Source of the DNA: Amoebidium appalachense
Taxonomy: Eukaryota; Ichthyosporea
Assembly (NCBI GenBank): GCA_963693365.1
Contig: CAVNZM010000016.1
Location: forward strand, 4,836,001-4,900,000
Reading direction: 5' to 3'
DNA: 64,000 nucleotides
Below the pieces are notes generated by a model that was given only the letters and a program-made list of their open reading frames with translations, was not told where the DNA came from and made no database searches. The position numbers and the translations under genes are program-made. Positions 12,205 through 26,759 of the stretch are shown here, piece by piece (position 1 is the first letter of the stretch; each line of letters begins with the position of its first letter).

Positions 12205-12841
12205 CAAGCTACAGTACATCAACGCAGGCCACCTCCTCCGAGATAAAAACTCCGGCGCCCGATTGGCCGAAGTCGACTGCGAAGCCAATCAAGAAATATG
12301 CAGAAAAGCCAATGTCCAATCATATCCCACCATTAATATTTATCGCAACGGCACCCTATTCGAGGTTTACAACCGCGCCCGCACAGACGTGGACATTGCG
12401 CATTACTTTAACGTACTCGAAGCTCGGATACTTAAAGGAGAGAGATTGACCAAGGCTTTTAACGACGAAGAAGAGCAAATGGAAATGGGCTCCGGTTTTA
12501 AGGCAGCCGAGGACCAGGCGTACTACGACCCTGCAACGGAAAACGAAAATGAAAATACCGGAGTTTTGGATGGCGGGGATTCTGATATGGATTTGGAAGG
12601 CCTTCCGGAAGATATTCGTGCCGTTTTGGAAGAGTCTGAGATGATTCGGAAAATGCAGAAGGAAAAGGAAAAGGAAAGAGAAGGGGAAAAGGAAAAGGAA
12701 AAGGAAACGGAAAAGAAAGAGGATTCGGAAAAGGAAAAGGAAAAGGAAAAGGAAAAGGTAGAGGAAAAGGAAGAGGAAAAGGAAGAGGAAGAGGGGAAAC
12801 ACGAAAAGGATGTTCATGAGGTGCACAGAGACGAATTGTGA
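9203..12841 (+). CDS. ER protein disulfide isomerase family member, two thioredoxin domains, HRDEL
   Basis: Four exons join perfectly in phase 0: 9203-9289, 9960-10382, 11337-11453 and 12200-12841, giving 422 residues. Residues 1-23 form a signal peptide (hydrophobic core LHLGLLCLSSVSA). The first thioredoxin domain has active-site C61-T-R-C64 and cis-proline context LLPVIRYY. The second has C205-G-V-C208, split from the rest of its domain by the third intron, and cis-proline context SYPTINIY. The C-terminal 60-70 residues are Lys/Glu-rich, encoded by a degenerate GGAAAA repeat, and end in HRDEL, an ER-retrieval signal. It should catalyse or chaperone disulfide formation in the ER lumen. The CTRC motif replaces the usual CGHC, so redox behaviour may differ. 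The family call is firm; the exact PDI subtype is not. Acceptors of exons 2-4 all lie at the end of CA-rich tracts. Confidence 0.92.
9784..9844. repeat. CA microsatellite, intron 1 of the PDI-family gene
   Basis: About 28 CA units. Confidence 0.9.
12058..12199. repeat. CA microsatellite ending in the splice acceptor of PDI exon 4
   Basis: CA-rich array with CG interruptions; its last ACAG is the acceptor used for exon 12200-12841. Confidence 0.9.
12661..12793 (+). repeat. coding hexanucleotide repeat (GGAAAA-like) in PDI-family exon 4
   Basis: About twenty imperfect copies of a GGAAAA/GGAAGA unit keep the frame open and encode alternating Lys-Glu. The length is likely polymorphic, and the product is a charged linker before the HRDEL signal. 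Confidence 0.8.
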
Positions 12842-12887
12842 ACCCTGGATGTGCACTTTTAAAAGTAACAGCACCGCGCAAGATAAA

Positions 12888-12893
12888 AATAAA
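12888..12893 (+). terminator. poly(A) signal AATAAA of the PDI-family gene
   Basis: AATAAA lies 47 bases after the TGA stop, in an A-rich stretch, as expected for a cleavage/polyadenylation signal. Confidence 0.55.
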
Positions 12894-13980
12894 ATGTAAA
12901 TGGATTAGATGATTGGTGGAGATTATCATGATGGCATGGAACCGTGCCGCCAATGGGTTTTCGTAGTGGCGTCCTTTTCTTCTCTCTCCATTTCTTTCTC
13001 CTGTTCCCTTAATTTTTTTCCTTATTTCCCCCCCTTTTTTTCTTTCTGGCTCTTTTTTTTTTCTCCCCTTTCGCAATCGATATGTCAAAGTGTGTGTTCT
13101 GATATGGTGGTGGTGGTTTTGTTATCGAACTTATTACAGCACTAGTGAACTTTCCCTGTGTGCAGGTCCCGAGGGGTGGGGACGAGAGCGCGGCCGAGGA
13201 AGGGGGGGGGGGGGGGGGAGGGAGGGAGGGAGGGGGGGGGGGGGGGGGGTTAGATAGATTATTTACTTAGTGCACCCAGCCCTGCTGGGCCCCTTTCGTG
13301 GCCACAAATTAGATGGGCTTTAACTTTCACGATAGCATTAATGAATTTATGTTTTGCGTATGAACAAAATGTACATCAGGGATTGTCTGATTATTTTTTT
13401 GACAATGCCGTTGTGTGTTTTTCGTAAGCTTAAGTTATATGTTCACATGTGTGACTTTAAAGGACTTAATGTACATCATTCTTCAACCATGACTTTCAGA
13501 TATACTTTTGAAATTCGTGGATCTTCGAGTGTCTCCTTGGGTACAGGTATAGCTACGAGGATAGTCTATGTGATCAACATTACAGGGACTATTTTTTCTA
13601 AGTTGTCAAATATATTGGATCTTTTGAGTCAAGGACCTACTTGATAGATGGAATTTGTACCTCTGTGAACATGGTTATCCCTTGGGTGTATCTCGATTTA
13701 ACAAGACATGAATCATCATGTAAGGTTCTATAAACTGAATAGCTCCAGTTTCATTTGGAAACTCTAATAAAAATAATGTAACATGAGGGTAAAGTGTTTT
13801 AACATCAAGAACTTTACTATATATTATAACAGTATTGTGTTAGTCCCACGTTTGTTGTTTACTACGCAATTATTGAATTTAGTTTACTAGGGTCGTTCCA
13901 GGTGATTGGCTGGTAATTTTAGTAAAGCCACATAGTGCACGGTCGATCGTGCCCCGGTTCGGGTTCAGTCAAAAGCTTAA

Positions 13981-14011
<31 letters not shown>

Positions 14012-14185
14012 AAAAACAATGCCGCGGCCGATGCATGCAGCGTGTGTTCAATCTCGGCACATACATTCTCCCTTGACCAACCCAGCCACTATTGCAACCC
14101 CCGTTCCCTTCCTCCACAAAACTTCCCATTATTTGCGCGATCATCAAGCTCTGCCAACCATGGTAGGAAGAGCCCCCCCCCCCCC

Positions 14186-14216
<31 letters not shown>

Positions 14217-14733
14217 ATCCCCCCCCCCCCTCCCCCCCCCCCCCCCCCCCCCCCCCCCCCGCGCTCGAGGGTAGTACATATGTCAGGCATAGGACATGGG
14301 TCCGGCGTGCGCGTGCCAAAATCGGGGGCGGAGGGCGGGAGCGGGGCCAGAGGGCGGGAGCGGGGGAGGGGGGGGGGGGGGGGGGTTTCAGTGGTGATTT
14401 GTCTGCTGAGTTTTATTCTCCATCAAGAACTTTTTATCGACAGGGTAGAAATTCGACGAATTAAGGTTTATACATCCAAAAATAGCACTTGCACTTCAGG
14501 TTATCTCAGTGTTATCTAACAATACTTCAAAAAACGTTACTGCCTTTTTCAACGGCATTGGCTCTATAATTATCTGTATACAGAACAACTTCAGTATGAT
14601 CTTCAAATGCAGAAAAGCCGACCGGGTTATTTGGGTTGTGATGATTCCGGTGAGGCAGGATTCATAAGTGGATTACTTGACTCATGAGACAATACAAATG
14701 TGGGCTTGTTGTACGACTCAGTTTGTGTGCTTC

Positions 14734-14796
<63 letters not shown>

Positions 14797-14915
14797 GCGC
14801 GCGGGGGGGTAGATATGATGTGGTGGTGGTGGGTTATCCAATCATACTATCCTCTCAGTATTCGACAAATCCTCCTTGTTTTCACTGTCGTCCAGTGGGG
14901 CACTCACACGCTGAC
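12894..14915. other. intergenic region between convergent PDI and 7TM genes
   Basis: AT-rich sequence (13,300-13,960) with C and G tracts at 13,200-13,250, 13,980-14,000, 14,176-14,260 and 14,367-14,385, and a TG array at 14,735-14,790. No convincing coding exon was seen. Confidence 0.5.
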
Positions 14916-16969
14916 TTACATGTGCGAATTTTCCGTATTTTCCGTCGTATATCCAACATTCGAAAGAATATCATCCGACGCACAACCGTCCACCGCCAAA
15001 CTGCTACGGTGAACAACCGTAACGCCAACCGCCCCAGCCGGCAAACCGGCTGGACCGCCCTTCTTCTTTTCCGAATTCTCGGAATTTCCGTTACCGGAAA
15101 TTCCAAAACCCAGTACCGAACCACCCTCGTTGAGCGTGGTGACAAAATCGTCGAGGCTGCTCTGGGATAGTCTTCCCAACGCGCCCTGCGCCTTGCCACC
15201 CTTGGTGTTCGTGTTTAGACTATTGGGGCTAATGTTTCTTGGCTCTTCATCCCTGTAAGCGTTCGTCATTGATCTTTTCTCCGTCAGAATGTGCAACACT
15301 CCGCTTCCGATAGTTGAAGATGCTCTCCGGGCCAAAAGACGCGCCTCCCGGACGACATTCGCGACGTTTTCACTCCCCTGCGTCAAGAGAGCCTCGATCG
15401 AGCGACGGCGTATAGACCTGACGTTTTGGTTCCAGTAATAGAAAAGAAGAAGTGAAAGTACCATCTGCCCGATAAACAGAGTTAGAGTCACCCCCGGTTG
15501 GGATTTCAGCGAGGTGCGGTCAGCGACGGTACCGAGGGTGTAAACGATGAAAGAAAAGAGGAAGAAACAAGCGAGGGATTTGCTCTGATCGAGGTCATAC
15601 GGCGCGAGCTGGCTCCGCCTGCGATACAACGTGTACACCAAAACGAGCGCGAAAATGTTATACGTCACGTTGATAGCGAATTTGGCGTCCATCAATTTCC
15701 GGTAATAATCTTTCGCTCCCTGTATGTCCCCCGAGAAAAACATGGGTTTCACCACCGACAACTCGACACCCATTAGAATAGAGTTGGGGATAAGTAGAAC
15801 ACACAGTACCAAAAACAACCACCAAGTATTTAGGCATGAAGCCGAGACGATAGTGGCTGGAACCCAAACCAACCGCGGAATTTGGTGTCCGGGGGGTTTT
15901 TTCAGGCTCGGGTGGCCATAAACGCATACGAAAACCCGAAGCATAAGCGTGATGATTGGGTAGAAGCGTAGCGGATAGAGCAGCCACACAATGACGGCTT
16001 CAAAGTCCACCTGGAACAGGGAATTGTGTTAGTTTTGTGCTTTATAACATAATACCCCTACCCTCCTAACCCCCCTCCCCCTCCCCGTCCCGGCCTCCCC
16101 ACCCTGTCCATCCTCTCTCTTCCTCGCTTCCACCCCATTCCCCACCCCGCCGCTCCATCCCCAGCCCCACCCCACCCTCTCCTCTGCCGCCACGGAGATA
16201 AACGTGGCACATGCACACTCACTCTTGCTCACGCACACCAACCATTAGTCAACACTCTTCCCCAGACAGCACCGTTTCTATGTTAGTTATGGTAAATAGA
16301 TATTGCAGTTTTGGCTTTCTAGATGCGGTGTTTAGAGCCTCTAAAAGACATAACATACACGAGAACCACCGAAGCCCTACGGCCTCCTTTTGTGACACCA
16401 CATACTGCTAGCAATTGAGCCAAAAAACCAACTGGTTACCGGCAGCACACATCGACACCATGGATGGCTCTTGGCAAGCAAACGGAAGCAGTGTCAGATC
16501 TACCGTGGCAGGGGAGGAGAAAAGGGGAGAAGGGAGTGTGTGTGTGGTGGGGGCGGAGGGAAGGGGGTTGGGAAGGGAGGAGGGAGAAGGGGTCGTTGTT
16601 GGTCGAGGAGTGGACAGGGGAGATCACGCAGTGTGTGTGTGTTGGTGGGGGGGGAGACGGAGGGGGGAAGGGGGAGTTCTAGCAAGAAACCCTGATTACA
16701 GATGTAAAGGAATGTAAGGGCTTGCTTACCGGAAGCTCAAAAAGGAGATACAGTCTTTCGCTGGCATAATATCCTTGATAGAACAGCGCTGCAGAGAAAC
16801 CTATCGTAGGCATTAGGAAAAACACCAAAGGGAACCGGCCATTCTCGGGAACCCGCAGAAAGCCGTATACAAAAATGACGAGTAGAGGGGCTATAATGAG
16901 GATGGCGCCCGCTTCCACCCAGGCAGAAACGCTTATGGCAAACCATAGATCCTGGTTGTCTGAACTCAT
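14916..16969 (-). CDS. seven-transmembrane protein, receptor-like, with long Ser-rich cytosolic tail
   Basis: Two exons, 16969-16730 and 16010-14919 (stop 14918-14916), join in phase 0 through a GTAAGC donor and a pyrimidine/CAG acceptor, giving 444 residues. The start ATG has the favourable context CCAACATG. Seven hydrophobic helices are visible: roughly 18-40, 46-70, 82-110, 120-150, 180-205, 220-240 and 255-275. Short basic loops follow TM3 and TM7 (YRRRS, then RSIRRRS). A hydrophilic tail of about 165 residues, rich in Ser, Asn and Gly, contains several possible phosphorylation sites. The topology and the TM3 segment (LRFYPIITLMLRVF) recall orphan 7TM/RGS-type receptors of protists, but no RGS domain is present and the family is not established. 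N-glycosylation signal NVT lies in the TM5 region and NIS in the tail. Confidence 0.82.
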
Positions 16970-21208
<4,239 letters not shown>

Positions 21209-22131
21209 TTAGTGCTGTGCAGAGTCTGATGTCAGTTTCTTTAACCTATCCATCACCCCTCCCCTTTGCGCCTGGGGTGACAGCGGGCTCACGCCTCCTG
21301 ACTGCGACCCGGCCGCCCTTAAAGACGGGGGTGAAGACGGCGGGGTACTCATAGGACTCTTTAAAGAGCCCGCATTACTCATACCCGACGTGCTTCCCGC
21401 AGCGCTAAATTTGGAATGGACTCTAGGGGAATTTGATGGAGAACTATTTGGTGATCCCTCAGTTTGCCCCCCTGATGAAGAAGCGATAGTTTTCGCCCAC
21501 CTCTCCCCGAGACTAGAAGCGCGTGATCGCCTTTTTTCGTCGGGGGATTTTGGCGTGGTGGAAGGGACGTCCCCCCCCCAGGGAAAAATCCTGGTGTGGG
21601 TGCGACAGGTCTGGAAGGTAGCTGGGTTGCACTGTGGTGGTCGGAGGGAGATAGACCGAGTTGCCGTTGGAGAATTGTGGTTGTTCCTTGTGTTATCTCA
21701 ATGTCTTCCTGCAGGGTGATGTTGTTTTTATCAGTATGGGTTGTGAGAAGAAGGAAGAGGGAGGGAGCGGGTGGTGTGTGTGTGGATGTGTGTTTGCTTC
21801 AGGGTCTTAAAGCATACACACTCTCTCTCTTGCCCTCACAGGAGACTCGACGTGCGTGTGTGTGTGTGTATGTACGCGCGCGCGTGTGCATGTGCACGTG
21901 GGTCCGTACGAGCAGGGGGTTTGCAGCAGTAAGAAAGAGAGAGAGAGCGAGAGGGGGGGGGGGGGGGGGGGGAGGGGGAGGGGGGGGGGGGAGGAGGGGG
22001 GGGGGGGTGCGGCGGCGAAAGAGAGTGAGAGACAGACGAAGGAAGACTGCGAGCGAGGAGGGGGGAGGGGACGGGGAGGGGGCGAGAGAGAGAGGTAGAT
22101 AGGTAGACAGAGAGAGAGGGTGAGGGAAGCA

Positions 22132-22163
<32 letters not shown>

Positions 22164-24545
22164 CTCGAGAGAGAGAAGAAGCTAGAGAACTTCGGACAGA
22201 GAGGCAGAGACAGAAGGGTAGAAAGGGAGAGTGTCAGAATATTGTGATCGTTGATAGAGATAGGCCGTACCTGTAATTCCTTGATTCTTGTCTTTGCATC
22301 GTTTGCCTGGTGCTGCAAATCTGCCAGCCGGCCGTTGATCTCGTTGAGTCGGTCCTGAAGGTAGGCCATGCGACGTGTGTTGTTGTTGCTGCAGTTAAAG
22401 TGCAGAGTTAGTGAAATAGGCCTTGAAGACATTGTCGATATGTCTAGCTGTTTTCTTTATATGGCAAATACAGGATGTCTGAAAAAGGATATAGCAACAC
22501 AATCGTATCCACCACGGATAAAACAATAAAATTGCATTAAGAGACCATTATTATCAAGGATATGCATCACTGAGTAGAGCCCAACCTCAGGGGAGGCCCA
22601 AGCCAAACACAGCTTCCGAGTTTTAATCCATTTACCTCGCTTGCAAAACTCAACTTCGGGTAAGAACACATTACAGAGTACCAAGTACGCATTTACGACA
22701 GGCAACATAACACAGAATCTGCAGACCACATATCAAGCGTCATAAGCATAGCCCATCCTCAGCGCGGGCTTAAATCATTTATGGGATATGGGGGAGGTGA
22801 GAAGGGGGAGGTGGGGGGGGGGAGGGGTCAGAATGTGTTTGAAACACTTTGACGGACTTCACAACACTGGTCTTGCTGGGCCGCCGGGGGGAGGGGGGGG
22901 GGGGGGGGAAGGGAAGGGGGGAGGGAGGGAGGGAGGAGAGTCACATACTCTTTAGCCATATTTAGGTCGCTCTGTAAATTCTTCCTTGATATCTCCTCGG
23001 CACGAAGCATAGCAATGGTACCCTCGCTCATTTTAATCTCCTTTTGGTAGTCTGCTTCGAGCTCCGCAAGAAACTTGCTGCTCAAGTCAAGCATTTCTTG
23101 TCTTTCATTTTCGTTGAGCGGACCAATCCGATCGTCCGGTGCAACCGCACCTTCCTATTTAGGAAATTTAGGAGATTGTGGATGGAGAAAGGAGAAGATG
23201 GAAAGGACAGGTGGTTGTGGTGTTTGTGTGAGTGTGTGGGGAGGGGGGGGGAGGGGGGGAGACGGGAGGGTGTGTGTGTGTGGTGTGTGGTGTGTGTGTG
23301 TGTGTGTGTGTGTGTGTCTGTGTGTGTCTCTCTCTCTCTGTGTGTGTGTGTTTGTGTTGAGGGGATGGGGGATGAGGGAGCGAGGGTAGGAGTAGGGGAA
23401 AGGAGGGAGGGAAGGAGGGAAATGAGAGGTTAACATACCAGGCTGTGTGGTGAAAGAAGTAAAAGCCTTGATTTGGGGCGGGAGGTACATCAACAGTACA
23501 CAAAAACAAAAAGGAAAACTGTGTGCAACATAAGGCAGTCCTGAAAGAGGCACTCTCCGGGGGGAGAAGGGGGGAGGGGGGCGGGGGGGAGGGGTTCCTA
23601 TACCGCACACAGTATGAAGCACAAACTATACATAATAAAGAACACAGTGCTTGATAAAATAAAGAAAAAAAAGGACCCAAAAGAGCATGCAGCCTATGCA
23701 GAACCCGGAAGTGTTAGTGTGGATGGTATGTAAGTGCATGTATATGTGTGTATGTGTGTGTTTGGGGGACGAGGGAGGGTGGGGGGAGTGGGGGGTGGGT
23801 TGGGCGGTGGGGAGGGGGGAGGTTTGAATGCGGAACACGGTACGAAGTACACATACACGATGAGAAGCATGGTGCAGGCCACATGCAAAGGCAAACATTC
23901 AAGTATGCAACATCAGCAATGAGCACAGTATGCGTCATAAGCAGAGCCCATCCTCAGGGAGGGCCCAAGTCATCAATTGCGTCTGAGTTTCGACCCTTTA
24001 GCCCCGTGCATATGGGGGGGGGGGGAGGGGAGGGGGGGGGGGGGGGGGGGGAAGGGGGGGGGGTGAAGCTGAACAGGGTCAGAGAAAACATGCGAGGTTC
24101 AGGGAGACGCAACGTAGCGCGGGCGCTTTTATGCAAATTCTCCTCGACTAATACCGTTTTATTCACCATTGCCGTGACCACTTATATTTACCCAAAAAAA
24201 AAAAACGGACCGGGGTCGGGAAACGAGGTAAGTTTGTGTGTACATACAGGCACGTGTATTCTGGGTCTATATGCCTTGTGCGGGTATGAGAGGAAGGGAG
24301 GGGTGGGGTGGGGGGCGGAGGAGGGAGGGGGGCGGAGGGGAGGGGGGAAGGGGGGAAGGGGGCAGGGGAGGGAGGGGAGGAGGGGGGCAACTGAGGAAAT
24401 GGGGGTCTCAGGGGGGGGGGGGACAGAGGGGAGAAGAGAGACGCAAATGGAATCCAGTGCATACTTGCTGAAGGTTGATAAGGTGAGCTGGGAAGGGGAA
24501 CGGGGCCGGGGAGTGGTGGGGGGAGGGGGGGGGGGGGGGGGGGGG

Positions 24546-24584
<39 letters not shown>

Positions 24585-24754
24585 GGTGATGGTTGCGGTT
24601 ATAGTGTCGTGGCCCAAAACACATACTGTGCTACTCTATTGTGTGCGTGTCGGGGTGTGTGCTGTAAAACGCAGAGCGAAAAGAGAAAAACGAGTTGCCC
24701 TATCCTCTGTACCCGATTCAAAACGCCAATAAAAGCAGTCACATGGAGTATGCA

Positions 24755-24807
<53 letters not shown>

Positions 24808-24894
24808 GACATGCACATCACCGAGGAAACGGGAGTTTCCAAGTCAGATATGCTCAAAACACATACGGTTGCTATTCCTTCCCAACTCCCTCCA

Positions 24895-24948
<54 letters not shown>

Positions 24949-26186
24949 CCCCCTCCCCCTCCGCCTCCATTCTCACAATCGCACCTTCAATCTCCCATTT
25001 CCTTATCCTTTGCCCCCTCCCCCCCCCAAAACCCCCACCTCCCTCTTCCCCCTTTTCTTTTCACATCCCGTATGCCATTTCCACCTATCCATTACTAGGT
25101 GTAACCTGTGGCCCATCAGTGCCATCACCCATTGTGACTTTCACCCATATTGCAGCTCCCTTGTTATGCATCATGATCAAATATCAGCTCTAGCAGTCGC
25201 GTGGAAAAAATCTAGTATGCTCCACACTCCTGTCCCCCCCCCCCCCCCCCGCCACCCCCAAACGGCACACACATACACACCCTTGCCGCTCTTCTCAATG
25301 CCCCCCCCCCCCCCCCCCCCCCTCCCGACAACACCGTGGCACACACACAGACACACACACAACACACGTACACCCACAGTTGCCTTCGAAGCTGCTCCTG
25401 CCCCACTCTGCATCTAGTTCCCCCTAACCCTACCTATGTAACCATCTCCAACAATCTCCCCCCCCCCCCCCCCCCCCCCCTCTCCCCGGAAATTCAAGTT
25501 CAATATTATCCATTATTCCCAACTCGACACATGAAAACTCCAAAACCACAGTCACTCATCACATAAAAACACTTAACACTTACATGTACGTGTTCGCCCG
25601 AATACTGCGAAGAAGACGAAGTCCGTGTAAGCGTCGACAACCTCTTCCGAAGCGTCTCCGCGTGAACCGGATCGCCGCGATCCATATCATCCGGGGCTTC
25701 CACCAACTGCCCCCTTAACCCATTCGACGATTTCTTCCCCAACGTCCCACGATAGAAATTCGTTACCACGTTGGTTATCCCCCCACCGCTGCTTGCGGGG
25801 GTCGGGGCCTGCGATTGCATGGTATTGCTTTGTCCTACAGAGGGCGACCTTAGACCCCTTCCCCCTATACCCTCCGGGTGGGGTAAGCCATTGGTGGGAA
25901 TTATGCCAGAGGAAACTTCCTGCGCGCTGCATTGGTGCAACGTGTTGTGGCGCCCCCCAAACGGGCTGCCAATCACATTCGACTGGCTGGTCCCGGGGGA
26001 TTTGCTTGGATCTGATTGAATGGAAGTCATATGGGATTGCGAATCTGCCGATGTTGATGATGATAGAGAGGTTCGTCGGTTCGTCGGGGGTGTCTTTGAC
26101 CGGGAATCCGTTCTGCCGAAACCTAGAGTTGCAGTGCTTCCGCTCTTGCGAAAGAACCCCCCGGCGCTCAACGAGTTGTCACTCAT
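21209..26186 (-). CDS. Ser/Pro-rich coiled-coil protein, function unknown
   Basis: Four exons join in phase 0: 26186-25584, 23154-22945, 22354-22271 and 21610-21209 (TAA at 21211-21209), predicting 432 residues. Residues 1-201 are Ser/Thr/Gly/Pro-rich and probably disordered. About residues 225-299 form a coiled coil, with heptad runs such as FLAELEADYQKEIKMSEG and DRLNEINGRLADLQHQ. The last 133 residues are again Ser/Pro-rich (many SP and SSP motifs), ending near MDRLKKLTSDSAQH. The architecture suggests a cytoskeletal or scaffold protein regulated by proline-directed kinases, but I recognise no family. The last exon contains a run of nine C (21571-21579), so its upstream frame depends on that count being right. 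The third exon could start earlier, at a CAG at 22391, with a different phase. Confidence 0.68.
22470..22790 (-). repeat. dispersed element A, two adjacent diverged copies
   Basis: Two degenerate copies in tandem: one ends in gtagagcccaacctcagggg and tccgagttttaatcc, the next contains cagagtaccaagtacgcatt and gcatagcccatcctcag. Confidence 0.6.
23595..23705 (-). repeat. dispersed element A, truncated copy
   Basis: Starts after a G tract with ataccgcacacagtatgaag and ends near gcagcctatgcagaaccc; diverged from the other copies. Confidence 0.5.
23822..24006 (-). repeat. dispersed element A, young copy
   Basis: Near-identical to 6712-6900 (about seven differences seen by eye over 185 bases). 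Bounded by G-rich tracts on both sides, which helps define the element's ends. Confidence 0.8.
24090..24228 (+). CDS. candidate plus-strand exon inside intron 1 of the coiled-coil gene
   Basis: An ATG at 24090 opens 46 codons (MRGSGRRNVARALLCKFSST, then a hydrophobic FTIAVTTYIY) up to a consensus GTAAGT donor at 24229. A possible next exon (about 24431-24483, ending at GTGAGC) has no pyrimidine tract. Nothing further was found, so this may be chance or repeat-derived. Confidence 0.2.
24548..24579. repeat. GA microsatellite
   Basis: About 16 GA units after a G tract, in the long intron of the coiled-coil gene. Confidence 0.9.
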
Positions 26187-26459
26187 TTTCGCTGGTAAAA
26201 AAACCCGAATTTCGCCGTTATACGGTAGTGTTTCAGAATTTCAATATACGGTTCTGTGTCTAGATCTTGGAGTCGCTCCACCATAGAACCCCCCTGCAGA
26301 AACAAAAAAAGCACCAGTGAATCACCTAGATTTGGCAGTCTTAAAGTCAGAGACAAGAGATTGGGTTTAAGTCCGACCTAAGCAAGGTATTTCTTTTATT
26401 TTCTTTTCTTCTTAAAGTTTCTTTTTTCTTTCTTGCTTTCTTTCTTTCTTTCTTTTCCT

Positions 26460-26518
<59 letters not shown>

Positions 26519-26521
26519 GGG

Positions 26522-26600
26522 GGGGAATGGTTCACAGGGTACGAAATACACATTCTTGACGGAGAACACGATGCAAATTTTGTAAAGCACTGGCACACAA
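26522..26600 (-). repeat. dispersed element A, short copy
   Basis: After T and G tracts: gttcacagggtacgaaatac, then acacgatgcaaattttg. It lies just upstream of the coiled-coil gene's first coding exon, perhaps in a 5' UTR intron. Confidence 0.5.
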
Positions 26601-26609
26601 ACACGCATC

Positions 26610-26751
<142 letters not shown>

Positions 26752-26759
26752 TGGGGGAG

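Noticed and set aside
21390-21719. Plus-strand frame of 109 residues
   Set aside because: It is antisense to the Ser/Pro-rich last exon of the coiled-coil gene, which continues the style of that gene's first exon and ends at an in-frame stop.
24070-24181. Minus-strand frame of 75 residues as an extra exon of the coiled-coil gene
   Set aside because: The flanking exons join in phase without it, and it has no good donor on the minus strand.
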